A stretch of 64,000 bases of DNA from Tamlana flava (GCF_041287255.1 NZ_JBGGTX010000002.1:496001-560000); one strand, 5' to 3'. Shown: positions 9,453-18,429, counted from the first letter of the stretch. Numbers and translations are program-made. Notes: generated by a model from the letters alone, not told the origin.

Positions 9453-11519
9453 ATGAACAAACCAAAACGTTACACCGTTACAACCGCATTGCCCTACACC
9501 AATGGGCCCATACACATAGGGCATTTGGCCGGAGTTTATGTGCCAGCCGATATATATGTGCGCTATTTGCGATTAACGGGAAATGATGTTGCCTTTATTG
9601 GAGGAAGCGACGAACACGGTGTGCCCATTACCATAAAAGCGAAGAACGAGGGCGTGTCCCCACAGGATATCGTTGATAAGTACCATGCCATAATAAAAAA
9701 GTCTTTTGAAGATTTTGGCATTTCTTATGATAATTATTCGCGTACCTCTGCACCAATTCACCATGAAACGGCTTCAGAATTTTTCAAGACGTTAAATGAA
9801 AAAGGTGAGTTTATAGAAGAAACCACCGAGCAACTTTTTGATGAACAAGCCAATCAGTTCTTGGCGGATCGATTTGTTACGGGAACTTGCCCAAAATGTG
9901 GGAATGAAGAAGCATATGGTGACCAATGCGAAAAATGTGGCACCAGTTTAAATGCTACAGATTTGATAAATCCGAAATCAGCTTTAACGGGTAATGTACC
10001 AACTTTAAAGGAAACGAAACACTGGTTTTTACCTTTAGACAGATACGAAGATTTTCTAAAGGAATGGATTCTTGTGGGGCATAAGAAAGACTGGAAACCC
10101 AATGTATATGGGCAAGTAAAATCATGGATTGACGATGGTTTGCGTCCACGAGCAGTAACCCGAGATTTGGATTGGGGTATACCTGTACCTGCACAAGGCG
10201 GGGAAGGCAAAGTGCTTTATGTTTGGTTTGACGCACCTATTGGTTATATATCATCAACCAAAGAATGGGCGGCGCGTGAAGGAAAAGATTGGGAGCCTTA
10301 TTGGAAGGACGAGGATACCAAACTTGTTCATTTTATTGGGAAAGACAATATCGTATTCCATTGCATCATTTTTCCGGCCATGTTAAAGGCTGAGGGGAGT
10401 TATATATTGCCTGATAATGTACCGGCAAACGAGTTTTTAAATTTAGAAGGGAACAAATTGTCCACCTCCAAAAATTGGGCGGTTTGGCTACCCGAATATT
10501 TAAAGGAATTTCCTGGCCAACAAGATGTTTTACGTTATGTTTTGACTGCCAATGCTCCAGAAACCAAGGATAACGATTTTACGTGGAAGGATTTTCAGGC
10601 TAGAAATAATAACGAACTGGTTGCCATTTTTGGGAATTTTATTAACCGAGTAGTAGTTTTAACCAATAAATATTATGAGGGAATTGTTGCCAAGCCTTCA
10701 GAATTTCAACAGGTAGATGAAGAAACTATGGCTGCTGTAAAAGCTTATCCTGATGTTATTGCAAGTTCCATTGAGCGCTACAGATTTAGGGAAGCCTTAA
10801 ACGAACTGATGAATTTGGCACGGTTGGGCAACAAATATTTAGCTGATGCCGAGCCATGGAAAGTGATAAAGGAAGATGAAGAGCGAACAAAAACCATTAT
10901 GTATGTGGCTCTTCAAATAGCAAGTGCGTTAGCGACATTAAGCGAACCGTTTTTGCCATTCACTTCTAAAAAATTAAAATCGATGCTAAATGTCACTTTG
11001 AGTGGAGTTGAGACGTCTTGGAATGATGTTTCCACGAAAGAAGTTTTGCTACCTGCAGGTCATCAAATTGGTAAGGCTGATTTGCTTTTTTCCAAAATTG
11101 AGGATGAAACCATTCAAGCGCAATTGGATAAGTTAAAAGCCAGCAAAAAGGCAAACGAGGCAGCCAATAAAACTGTTGAGCCTCAAAAAGAAACCATTGC
11201 TTTTGAAGATTTTACCAAATTGGACATGCGCGTGGGCACTATTTTAGAAGCTGAAAAAATGCCAAAGGCGAAAAAGCTATTGGTTTTAAAAGTAGATACA
11301 GGAATAGATGTGCGTACTATTGTTTCTGGAATTGCCGAAAGTTTTACGCCAGAAGAAGTGGTTGGAAAAAAGGTAACCGTTTTGGTAAATCTTGCTCCGC
11401 GTGCATTAAGGGGTGTGGAAAGCCAAGGTATGATTTTAATGACCGAAACTGCCGACGGTAAATTAGTTTTTGTAAATCCTGATGATGCTACGGTTACAAA
11501 TGGGCTTCAAATAAGCTAA
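9453..11519 (+). CDS. metG: Methionyl-tRNA synthetase
   Basis: A 688-residue class I synthetase that charges tRNA-Met. The signature HIGH is at 21-24 (NGPIHIGHLAG) and the KMSKS loop appears as KLSTS (335-339). A zinc knuckle is formed by Cys146, Cys149, Cys159 and Cys162 (CPKCG...CEKCG). The anticodon-binding helical domain follows. The C-terminus (about 575-688, IAFEDFTKLDMRVGTILEAE) is an EMAPII/Arc1p-like tRNA-binding domain, as in dimeric bacterial MetRS. I set the start at 9453 (MNKPKRYTVT). A frame back to 9381 is open but would translate through the palindromic repeat, and an ATG at 9441 is the other candidate. No terminator is obvious in the 258 bp downstream. Confidence 0.96.
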   Translation: MNKPKRYTVTTALPYTNGPIHIGHLAGVYVPADIYVRYLRLTGNDVAFIGGSDEHGVPITIKAKNEGVSPQDIVDKYHAIIKKSFEDFGISYDNYSRTSAPIHHETASEFFKTLNEKGEFIEETTEQLFDEQANQFLADRFVTGTCPKCGNEEAYGDQCEKCGTSLNATDLINPKSALTGNVPTLKETKHWFLPLDRYEDFLKEWILVGHKKDWKPNVYGQVKSWIDDGLRPRAVTRDLDWGIPVPAQGGEGKVLYVWFDAPIGYISSTKEWAAREGKDWEPYWKDEDTKLVHFIGKDNIVFHCIIFPAMLKAEGSYILPDNVPANEFLNLEGNKLSTSKNWAVWLPEYLKEFPGQQDVLRYVLTANAPETKDNDFTWKDFQARNNNELVAIFGNFINRVVVLTNKYYEGIVAKPSEFQQVDEETMAAVKAYPDVIASSIERYRFREALNELMNLARLGNKYLADAEPWKVIKEDEERTKTIMYVALQIASALATLSEPFLPFTSKKLKSMLNVTLSGVETSWNDVSTKEVLLPAGHQIGKADLLFSKIEDETIQAQLDKLKASKKANEAANKTVEPQKETIAFEDFTKLDMRVGTILEAEKMPKAKKLLVLKVDTGIDVRTIVSGIAESFTPEEVVGKKVTVLVNLAPRALRGVESQGMILMTETADGKLVFVNPDDATVTNGLQIS

Positions 11520-11777
11520 ATTCTTACTTGAAATATTCATTAATCTTCGTTGCTTCAGTAACAGTACTAAGATGGAAGGGGGTTGCGTGTTAATTCTTTG
11601 TTAAACAAGTTTTTAAGAACCAAAGGTTAAAACACATGTAAAAAGTTGCTATTCAATATTTTAACATGTATTTTCATCTATTCCTGTTTTATATTTTAAA
11701 ACAACTTTTAAATTTTTACCATCTATTCAGCCATTAAAAACGTATATAATACTAGCATATTAATTAAATCCTAACAC

Positions 11778-12248
11778 ATGAAAAAATTACTTCTTTTATT
11801 TGTTACAATTAATGTTTTGTCTTGCGGAGCCTCTAAAACGGTTCGAGATTCCAAAAAGGTAATTAAAGGCAATTGGGTGTTAAATACTATTGATTATAGC
11901 CAATTGGGGACCTACAATGTTAAATTGTTAAGTGATGCATCAAAGGACTGTTTTGTGGGCAGTTCATGGCAGTTCGTTCCCAACAACAATACAGGAATTT
12001 ATACCATAAATAATTCGCAGTGCTCTATTGGAGACCGTTATTTTGTATTTACCATTGATGAGGTGAATAAAGAAACTGGGCTTTATGATTTTCTGTTAAA
12101 ACCTACAGATGACAAGTATAAATCTGAAACCAAACAAGGGTTTAGGTTAAGTTTGGTGCAACTGTCCGATTCAAATATGCAATGGGAACAGACCGTGAAC
12201 GTTGAGGGCAAGCCTTTTACCATCACAATGAATTTTGTTAAGCAATAA
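11778..12248 (+). CDS. Lipocalin-like lipoprotein
   Basis: A 156-residue lipoprotein: MKKLLLLFVTINVLSC with lipobox VLS-C16. The mature domain begins KGNWVLNTIDY and has alternating beta-strand periodicity, resembling the lipocalin-like domain often found next to OmpA genes in Flavobacteriaceae. The ligand is unknown. It is followed after 15 bp by an OmpA-family lipoprotein, and a terminator follows that gene, so the two probably form an operon of outer-membrane lipoproteins. Confidence 0.75.
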   Translation: MKKLLLLFVTINVLSCGASKTVRDSKKVIKGNWVLNTIDYSQLGTYNVKLLSDASKDCFVGSSWQFVPNNNTGIYTINNSQCSIGDRYFVFTIDEVNKETGLYDFLLKPTDDKYKSETKQGFRLSLVQLSDSNMQWEQTVNVEGKPFTITMNFVKQ

Positions 12249-12263
12249 AAAAGATAAAAAATC

Positions 12264-12968
12264 ATGAAAACATATATCAAAAAAACATCAATTTTAGTAT
12301 TAATTACTGTTATAGCCGTTGGTTTTACCAACTGTAAAGCGGTTCAAAACGCAAATAACAAACAAAAAGGAGCAGTAATAGGTGCTACCGGTGGTGCTAT
12401 TTTGGGAGCCATTATTGGCAACAATGTTGGTAAAGGTGGTAATGGCGAATTAGGTGCTGTTATTGGCGGTGTTGTTGGTGGTACTGCAGGGGTACTTATT
12501 GGAAATAAAATGGATAAGCAGGCCCAAAAAATTGAAGAAGAAATTCCAGGGGCCGAAGTAGAACGTGTTGATGACGGTATTGTAGTAACCTTTGATGAGG
12601 GCAGTGGCGTGTATTTTGCAACCAATAAATATGATATCAATGCAACATCACAAGCAACACTTAATAAGCTTATAGGTGTGTTTAAGGAGTATCCAGACAC
12701 CAATATTCTTGTGGTTGGCCATACCGATAGCCAAGGTTCCGAAGAATATAACATGACACTTTCAAAGAACAGGGCTTACGCGGTTACCAATTACTTATCC
12801 AATAACGGTATTAGTAGCGGTAGATTAACCACTAATTGGTTTGGCGAAACGCAGCCTATGCACGATAACTCAACTGTTGAAGGCAGGGCGAAAAACAGAC
12901 GCGTAAATGTGGCCATTATTCCGAACGAAAAAATGATTGAAGATGCCAAAAAACAAGCTGGCGAATAG
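12264..12968 (+). CDS. OmpA-family lipoprotein with glycine-zipper domain
   Basis: A 234-residue protein with a lipobox at FTN-C24. A glycine-zipper segment (about 37-85, repeats such as GATGGAILGAIIGNNVG and GAVIGGVVGGTAG) probably packs in or on the membrane. The C-terminal OmpA/MotB peptidoglycan-binding domain (about 115-225) contains VVGHTDSQGSEEYNMTLSKN and GRAKNRRVNV, including the Asp and Arg that bind diaminopimelate in this family. It likely tethers the outer membrane to peptidoglycan. It is second in the operon with the lipocalin-like lipoprotein. Confidence 0.9.
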   Translation: MKTYIKKTSILVLITVIAVGFTNCKAVQNANNKQKGAVIGATGGAILGAIIGNNVGKGGNGELGAVIGGVVGGTAGVLIGNKMDKQAQKIEEEIPGAEVERVDDGIVVTFDEGSGVYFATNKYDINATSQATLNKLIGVFKEYPDTNILVVGHTDSQGSEEYNMTLSKNRAYAVTNYLSNNGISSGRLTTNWFGETQPMHDNSTVEGRAKNRRVNVAIIPNEKMIEDAKKQAGE

Positions 12969-12991
12969 TTAGTTTTTTAACTTAAAAAATT

Positions 12992-13025
12992 AAAGGATTG
13001 TTCTGTGAGAACAATCCTTTTTTGT
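12992..13025 (+). terminator. Terminator of the OmpA operon
   Basis: A 13-bp perfect stem (12992-13004 with 13008-13020) with a GTG loop and a T-run follows the OmpA stop by 23 nt. Confidence 0.9.
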
Positions 13026-13073
13026 TTCAAATTGACCCAATAAATCAGTAACTTTACGTAAAATTCAAAAGAT

Positions 13074-13592
13074 ATGTTATCAAAAAAAATACAAGACGCG
13101 TTAAATAACCAAATACGCGTGGAGGCAGAATCATCACAGATATATTTAGCCATGGCATGCTGGGCTGAAGTAAAAGGATTGGAGGGTGTGTCAAATTTTA
13201 TGTATGCCCAGTCTAATGAAGAACGTGAACACATGTTGAAATTGGTACGTTTTGTGAATGAGCGTGGTGGCCATGCAAAAATTTCAGAACTAAAGGCGCC
13301 AAATGTTACGTTCAATTCGTTTAAGGACATGTTTAAGGAGCTATTTAACCACGAGGTTTTTGTTTCTGAAAGCATTAACGAATTAGTGCATATTTCGCTT
13401 CAGGAAAAGGACTATGCAACCCATAACTTTTTACAATGGTATGTTGCTGAGCAAATAGAGGAAGAAGCCATGGCCAGAACCATTTTAGACAAGATAAATA
13501 TGATTGGTGATGACAAAGGTGGACTCTATCTTTTCGATCGTGATATTGAAAATTTAACCGTAACCACGGCAGCCGCAAATGCTCCTGAATAA
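13074..13592 (+). CDS. ftnA: Ferritin (non-heme, FtnA type)
   Basis: A 172-residue iron-storage protein that oxidises Fe(II) and stores ferric mineral in a 24-mer cage. The ferroxidase ligands are in place: Glu17 (VEAESSQIY), Glu50 and His53 (NEEREHM), Glu94 (NHEVF), and Gln127 with Glu130 in AEQIEEEAM. The length matches bacterial FtnA, and there is no heme-ligand Met typical of bacterioferritin. It stands alone between two terminated units. A weak TAACTTTA box about 25 nt upstream may be its -7 element. Confidence 0.95.
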   Translation: MLSKKIQDALNNQIRVEAESSQIYLAMACWAEVKGLEGVSNFMYAQSNEEREHMLKLVRFVNERGGHAKISELKAPNVTFNSFKDMFKELFNHEVFVSESINELVHISLQEKDYATHNFLQWYVAEQIEEEAMARTILDKINMIGDDKGGLYLFDRDIENLTVTTAAANAPE

Positions 13593-13632
13593 TTTTAACA
13601 TTTAATCTTATTTAGATTTAATAAAAATAATT

Positions 13633-13640
13633 TATTTTTG
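13633..13640 (+). promoter_or_regulatory. -7 box (TAnnTTTG) before the 53-residue ORF
   Basis: TATTTTTG matches the Bacteroidetes sigma-ABfr -7 consensus TAnnTTTG. It is placed 29 nt before the TTG start of the small ORF at 13669. No convincing -33 TTG was found at the usual distance. Confidence 0.45.
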
Positions 13641-13668
13641 TCATCAAACTTGAATATCCTATTCTGCT

Positions 13669-13830
13669 TTGGGCAAAAAGAAAAAAAAGAAGGCAACAAA
13701 AAAATTACGAAAATTAGGAATTGAACTCCACAAAAACGTAAAGGATAGTTGCTGTAAAAAATACAAGAAAGGAGAAAACAAGCGCTGTAAAAAATGCCCT
13801 TGTTTTGATTTGGTTAAGAAGGTGGCTTAA
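13669..13830 (+). CDS. Small Lys/Cys-rich protein, TTG start
   Basis: A 53-codon frame with no ATG. TTG at 13669 is the only plausible start after an in-frame TGA at 13651. It begins MGKKKKKKATKKLRKLG and holds five cysteines in two clusters, DSCCKKYKKG and KRCKKCPCFDLVKK. The regular Cys-x2-Cys-x-Cys spacing and the high lysine content are unlikely to be accidental in AT-rich intergenic DNA. A -7 box precedes it and a strong terminator follows 26 nt after the stop. I recall similar small proteins in other Flavobacteriia but cannot check. Metal or nucleic-acid binding is possible; the function is unknown. Confidence 0.6.
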   Translation: MGKKKKKKATKKLRKLGIELHKNVKDSCCKKYKKGENKRCKKCPCFDLVKKVA

Positions 13831-13855
13831 AGTACTTCAAAAGTAAAATTATTTC

Positions 13856-13891
13856 AAACCCATTAGTTTTTATAGACTAATGGGTTTTTTG
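13856..13891 (+). terminator. Terminator after the small Lys/Cys ORF
   Basis: A 12-bp perfect stem (13856-13867 with 13876-13887), an 8-nt loop and a T-run. It shows that a plus-strand transcript crosses the 13593-13855 interval. Confidence 0.88.
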
Positions 13892-13958
13892 TTGGATGTT
13901 GATTAGGCTCATTATTTTCAGCGCTTTTCCTTATCTTTAAGTTCAAACCAATTTCAAA

Positions 13959-14783
13959 ATGCAAAAATCACTATACCTTTTGTCCAGTTTGTTGTTGTTT
14001 GGTTGCAATAATGCAACGGATAAAGCAGAAAAGGCCGCCGATTCTCAAAAAAATGAAGAGTCACCTACCAGACAAATCATTGATTTAACCCATGAATTTT
14101 CAGAGGAAACCGTGTATTGGGTTACTGCCAAAGAATTTGAAATGGATGTGGTTGCTGCTGGTGAAACAGATAAAGGATTTTATTATGCTGCCAATAATTT
14201 TGCAACAGCCGAGCACGGTGGCACACATATAGATGCACCCATTCATTTTGCAAAAGATAAGCAGTTTGTGAATGAAATTCCTTTAGAAAAACTGATAGGC
14301 AAGGCCATTAAGATCGATGTTTCTGAAAAAACATTAAATAATCCGGATTACTTGATTTCTGTTGAAGATTTTATCAATTGGGAAAAGCAGGAAAGCATGG
14401 AAATTCCGAATGGCAGTATTGTGCTTTTAGAAACAGGGTTTTCAAAATACTATCCTGACAAAAAGAAGTATTTGGGTACAGACCAAAGAGGTGATGAAGC
14501 TGTTAAACTACTTCATTTTCCTGGACTATCTCCTGAAGCGGCGCAATGGCTGGTGGAAAAAAGAAACATTCATTCTATTGGTATCGATACGCCTAGTATT
14601 GATTACGGACAATCACAATATTTTAAAACACATGTTATACTTTTATCCGAAAATATTCCAGCGTTTGAAAACTTGACGAATCTGGATAAACTCCCCTCTA
14701 AGGGCTTTGAAATTATTGCATTACCAATGAAAATTAAGGGAGGCAGTGGGGCACCCTTAAGGATTGTGGCATTCGTAAAATAA
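13959..14783 (+). CDS. Cyclase-family (kynurenine formamidase-like) lipoprotein
   Basis: A 274-residue metal-dependent hydrolase of the cyclase/KynB family (PF04199). The signature HGGTHIDAPIHF (86-97) supplies the His/Asp metal ligands. The N-terminus is a lipoprotein signal (LLLFG-C16), so unlike cytosolic kynurenine formamidase this enzyme should sit in the periplasm or outer membrane. The sequence does not reveal the substrate. It is followed 4 bp later by an HDAC-family deacetylase, suggesting co-transcription. Confidence 0.85.
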   Translation: MQKSLYLLSSLLLFGCNNATDKAEKAADSQKNEESPTRQIIDLTHEFSEETVYWVTAKEFEMDVVAAGETDKGFYYAANNFATAEHGGTHIDAPIHFAKDKQFVNEIPLEKLIGKAIKIDVSEKTLNNPDYLISVEDFINWEKQESMEIPNGSIVLLETGFSKYYPDKKKYLGTDQRGDEAVKLLHFPGLSPEAAQWLVEKRNIHSIGIDTPSIDYGQSQYFKTHVILLSENIPAFENLTNLDKLPSKGFEIIALPMKIKGGSGAPLRIVAFVK

Positions 14784-14787
14784 TGCC

Positions 14788-15693
14788 ATGTTAAAAATTG
14801 CCTATCACCCAATTTACAAGCACCCTCTGCCTAAAGGGCATCGGTTTCCAATGATTAAATATGAGTTGTTACCCGAACAGTTACTACATGAAGGTACTTG
14901 TTCAAGTGGCAACTTTTTTGAACCAGAGCGTATGCTTGATGAGAAACCTATTTTAAATGTGCATGAACCCATCTATTTTTACGATTTACTCAATTTAACA
15001 TTGGATAAACGGGCTGCAAGAAAAATAGGTTTTCCTTTAAGTGAAACACTTATTGAACGCGAAATTGTAATTGCAGATGGCACGATTAAAGCCAGTAAAC
15101 ATGCGCTTAAATACGGTGTGGCCATGAATATTGCTGGTGGCACACACCACGCCTATTCAAATCGGGGAGAGGCTTTTTGTATGTTTAACGACCAAGCTAT
15201 TGGGGCGCGCTATCTTCTAAATGAAAAATTAGCTAAAAAAATATTGATTGTAGATTTAGATGTGCATCAAGGAAATGGAACTGCTGAAATTTTTCAGAAT
15301 GACCCAAACGTGTTTACTTTTTCAATGCACGGAAAAGACAATTATCCTTTTGTGAAGGAACAAAGCGACTTAGATATTGCACTAGAAAACAATACGGACG
15401 ATACGACCTATTTGAAAATCTTAAAAGAAACTTTGCCTAAACTTATTGATGAGCAACAGCCTGATTTCATCTTTTATCTCTGCGGTGTTGATGTTATAGC
15501 TTCGGATAAATTGGGAAAGCTGGCCATGACGCTTGATGGCTGCAAGGAGCGCGACCATTTTGTTTTAAAGACTTGTAAAAACAATAATATTCCAGTTATG
15601 TGCTCTATGGGCGGAGGTTATTCACCAGAAATTAAAACCATTGTGGATGCCCACGCTAATACTTTTAGGGAGGCACAGGGGATTTTCTTTTGA
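14788..15693 (+). CDS. Histone-deacetylase-family (AcuC/HDAC-like) amidohydrolase
   Basis: A 301-residue zinc hydrolase of the arginase/deacetylase fold. Active-site elements are present: the paired histidines His120-His121 (AGGTHHAY), zinc ligands Asp158 and His160 (VDLDVHQGNGT), the second zinc Asp240 (GVDVIASDKLGKL) and the catalytic Tyr279 (MGGGYSP). Bacterial members deacetylate acetyl-lysine (AcuC) or acetylated polyamines, and I cannot choose between these. The start lies 4 bp after the cyclase-family gene, indicating translational proximity in one operon. A bidirectional terminator follows. Confidence 0.88.
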   Translation: MLKIAYHPIYKHPLPKGHRFPMIKYELLPEQLLHEGTCSSGNFFEPERMLDEKPILNVHEPIYFYDLLNLTLDKRAARKIGFPLSETLIEREIVIADGTIKASKHALKYGVAMNIAGGTHHAYSNRGEAFCMFNDQAIGARYLLNEKLAKKILIVDLDVHQGNGTAEIFQNDPNVFTFSMHGKDNYPFVKEQSDLDIALENNTDDTTYLKILKETLPKLIDEQQPDFIFYLCGVDVIASDKLGKLAMTLDGCKERDHFVLKTCKNNNIPVMCSMGGGYSPEIKTIVDAHANTFREAQGIFF

Positions 15694-15701
15694 TTAGAAA
15701 A

Positions 15702-15733
15702 AAAAAGAGGACATAAATTTATGCCCTCTTTTT
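15702..15733 (+). terminator. Bidirectional terminator between deacetylase and TonB receptor genes
   Basis: AAAAAGAGG (15702-15710) pairs with CCTCTTTTT (15725-15733). An inner palindrome CATAAATTTATG (15712-15723) extends the hairpin across one mismatch. A/T runs on both sides serve both strands. Confidence 0.85.
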
Positions 15734-15737
15734 CTAC

Positions 15738-17831
15738 CTAAAAATTGTACAGTATAAAAGCACTGAAGTTTCTACCAGGCTCTGTTATTGGTATTCTACC
15801 AAAGTTAGTCTGATTGGTAAAACTAAAGTTTAAATGATTGTTGTAAGCTTCGTCAAAAACGTTTAATGCGGCAACACCAACACTGAGGTTCTTTATTGGT
15901 TTGATGCCAAAACGAATATCCAAGGTTTCATAACCATTTGTTGTAGTTTCTCCAAAGCTTTCGGCTATTTTGTCTTGTTTGCTGGTTATGTTGTACTGAG
16001 CATTTGCCCAATATTTTTCACGCTTTAAACCTAATGAAAGGCTAGTATTGAATGGAGGGGTAAGTGGTAGGGACTCACCTAAGTCGTTATTTTTGGCATA
16101 TACATAAGCCAATTCCGTTTTGAAATAAAAATCATTTAAGAAATTAACTTGAGCCATGGTTTCAAACCCAGTTTTATAGGCATTGTTTAAATTTCTGAAT
16201 ACTTTTACATTTCTAGGTTCGGCCATTGGCATGTATTTTCGGTTTATGCTAGGGTCAACGACAGCAACAATATAGTTTTCAAACTCAGAATAGTAAGCAT
16301 TTACCGAATAATTATAGGTGTTCTTTTGATTATTTCCTTTAAATCCAATTTCAAATTGGTTGTTAACTTCGGGTTTAAGGTCTGGATTTCCCAAATATTC
16401 ATAAGGGTCTTGGCCAACCGTAAAATGATTGATGTAACGTTCAATCATATTGGCAGGGCGTGCACCGCGGCCATAAGCAGCCTCGACGGTAAAATGGTCT
16501 GAAACCAATTTTTTAAGGGATATCGTTCCGCTTAAATTGTTATCTGTTTTATCTTCTAAATTATATCTAGCGGCAAAGTCGGCTTCAGGGTCGTCAATAT
16601 CACTTTTAACAATATCAAAACGCATGCCCGCAGTTAATATGGTGGTTGGGTTTATTGACCATTTAGTTTCGGTAAACAGACCAAAATCGTTAATATAACT
16701 ATCTTGCCAAACTTTGTCGTTAAACGCCATGGGGTTTGGTAATGGCATGCCCATCATGTCCAGTTTTACGGTTCTGGTTCTTCCACCATCCCTGGCAATA
16801 TTCATTACATCAAAACCACTAAAAACCATCAGTTTTTTTGCAGGTTGCCATGTCAACTCCAATTTTCCGCCAAGTGTGGTCGCTTCCACCGCTGAAGTGG
16901 CTTCCATCATCATAAAGGTAGGCCGGTTAAAATTGTTCATTAAATGATCTACAAAACTGTAGTAGGCTTTCGCGGATAAGCTTTTAAAAGTCTCACCCAA
17001 ATCTGAAATGGAGTAATCCAAAGACAAAATGCTACTGTTATCATATTCGGTATCCATAGGTAGAGCTGCGTGTTGTACATCGCGTCCAAACGATTGTCTC
17101 CAATGGGTTTGCAGGCGTTGGTTTTTTGTAAAATTGTAACCAAACTTTACGCCATAATCTGTGCTTCTGAAAGAGGAGGGGATTTCTGCGTTTTTCCCAT
17201 CTTTGTAGTTACCAAAATCCCTGTGCCCCATATTTGCAACAATATCATATTTATTTTGAATGAATTGAAGTTGGAGCATATTGACCATTGAATTTCCATT
17301 GGTTTCATATCCGGTAGATGCTTTTCCATAGAATCCTTTGTCCAAATAGTCGGGTTTTTGTGAAACCATATTGATAACACCCCCAAAAGTAGCCCCGTAG
17401 CGAACCGTAAAGGGGCCTTTTATGATTTCAATTTTCGAAATTTCTTCAGGCGTTACATGCGTTGTAATGGGATCCATTCTATTGGGGCAAGCGTGCATCG
17501 CTTTTGTGCCGCCATCATATTGCACATTTAATTGTTCGTATTGGCTAGCCCTAAAACTTGGATCAATGGCATAGTTTCCTCGCTTTATCACAGAAAATCC
17601 ATTAATGCCGTTAAATAAATCGGCCATGTTTTTAGGTTGGACTATGGTTTTCTTATAATCGTTGGTTACTGTTGAAAATGCAGGGTCAGTTTTGTGGCTT
17701 CCTGTTACAATAACCTCACTTAATTGATTTACTTTTTGTTGCGTGCTGTCTTGTTGGTTTTCTTTTTTAGTTTGGGCAAAGGACACAAAAGATATTAGCG
17801 TACCCAAAAGCACGCTATATAATATTTTCAT
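15738..17831 (-). CDS. TonB-dependent receptor, OprC/NosA copper type
   Basis: A 697-residue outer-membrane receptor. The signal peptide ends near SFAQ (20). A plug domain (about 40-155) contains EVIVTGSHK and IEIIKGPFTVRYG, and a beta barrel ends in the outer-membrane signature ...FILYNF with terminal Phe. The plug carries HACPNRMDP (113-120), the conserved region of the TonB-copper family, giving Cys115-x3-Met119. A later loop has His296-Leu-Met298. OprC of Pseudomonas aeruginosa binds copper through CxxxM plus HxM, so both halves appear kept here. The small Cys-rich gene upstream on the same strand supports a metal role. Copper specificity is inference. Confidence 0.88.
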   Translation of the reverse strand: MKILYSVLLGTLISFVSFAQTKKENQQDSTQQKVNQLSEVIVTGSHKTDPAFSTVTNDYKKTIVQPKNMADLFNGINGFSVIKRGNYAIDPSFRASQYEQLNVQYDGGTKAMHACPNRMDPITTHVTPEEISKIEIIKGPFTVRYGATFGGVINMVSQKPDYLDKGFYGKASTGYETNGNSMVNMLQLQFIQNKYDIVANMGHRDFGNYKDGKNAEIPSSFRSTDYGVKFGYNFTKNQRLQTHWRQSFGRDVQHAALPMDTEYDNSSILSLDYSISDLGETFKSLSAKAYYSFVDHLMNNFNRPTFMMMEATSAVEATTLGGKLELTWQPAKKLMVFSGFDVMNIARDGGRTRTVKLDMMGMPLPNPMAFNDKVWQDSYINDFGLFTETKWSINPTTILTAGMRFDIVKSDIDDPEADFAARYNLEDKTDNNLSGTISLKKLVSDHFTVEAAYGRGARPANMIERYINHFTVGQDPYEYLGNPDLKPEVNNQFEIGFKGNNQKNTYNYSVNAYYSEFENYIVAVVDPSINRKYMPMAEPRNVKVFRNLNNAYKTGFETMAQVNFLNDFYFKTELAYVYAKNNDLGESLPLTPPFNTSLSLGLKREKYWANAQYNITSKQDKIAESFGETTTNGYETLDIRFGIKPIKNLSVGVAALNVFDEAYNNHLNFSFTNQTNFGRIPITEPGRNFSAFILYNF

Positions 17832-17914
17832 TTTATAGCTTTTAAAAATTTGAAATAAGTGGATTACTTTTCAGTGTTTGAAAACAAAAAGATTGCTTCA
17901 TCTATAATGATGTC

Positions 17915-18292
17915 TTATTTCTGAGGAGGATGAAAACAGAATGTTTTAAAGCTAAAACTGTATAAATTTAGATGAGAACTAATACGTTTCGTTTGGGTGA
18001 AAAACTCAGGGGTTATGTTATAGCTGAAAATCTCTTGTTTAAAAAGCAAAAGCTCATCAAAATTGATAACATTGGCGGGCTCGCTGTTTTTTTCATTTGA
18101 CGATTGCGCTACTTTTTTCAAATGGCACTGACCATTACATTGCATTCCGGGCTTATCTTTATTTTCGCAAAGTCTTTCAATAAAACCCACTGGGTCAAGG
18201 CTGTAGTAGGCATAGGTTGCAGAAAACCTTAAACTGTTGTACAGCATAAGTGTACATAATAAAAATACAATTAGGGTAGCCCAGTTTTTCAC
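17915..18292 (-). CDS. Membrane-anchored small Cys-rich protein, possibly metal-binding
   Basis: A 125-residue protein with a single N-terminal transmembrane segment or uncleaved signal (about 4-20, ATLIVFLLCTLMLYNSL). A conserved-looking motif follows, LCENKDKPGMQCNGQCHLKK (about 41-60), with three Cys plus Met and His. Such Met/Cys/His clusters are typical of copper ligands. The C-terminus ends in another CFHPP. I do not recognise a named family. It lies 83 bp upstream of the copper-type TonB receptor on the same strand, so co-regulation is likely, and it is divergent from the DUF2202 lipoprotein. Confidence 0.7.
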   Translation of the reverse strand: MKNWATLIVFLLCTLMLYNSLRFSATYAYYSLDPVGFIERLCENKDKPGMQCNGQCHLKKVAQSSNEKNSEPANVINFDELLLFKQEIFSYNITPEFFTQTKRISSHLNLYSFSFKTFCFHPPQK

Positions 18293-18363
18293 GGATGCAA
18301 ATTTAGGGGAATTAGTGTAATTTTAAGTGACATTTATCACAAAAAGAGCCCAATTTTTCTATG

Positions 18364-18371
18364 TAACTTTA
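18364..18371 (+). promoter_or_regulatory. Possible -7 box before the DUF2202 gene
   Basis: TAACTTTA differs from the Bacteroidetes TAnnTTTG consensus at one base and lies 59 nt before the chosen ATG. The shared divergent region 18293-18429 must also drive the copper-receptor unit on the other strand. No -33 element is clear. Confidence 0.3.
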
Positions 18372-18429
18372 GTAGCCAAACAAATTGTTTTTATTGTATA
18401 ATTTTATTGAAATTAAAAGTAAGAACAAG

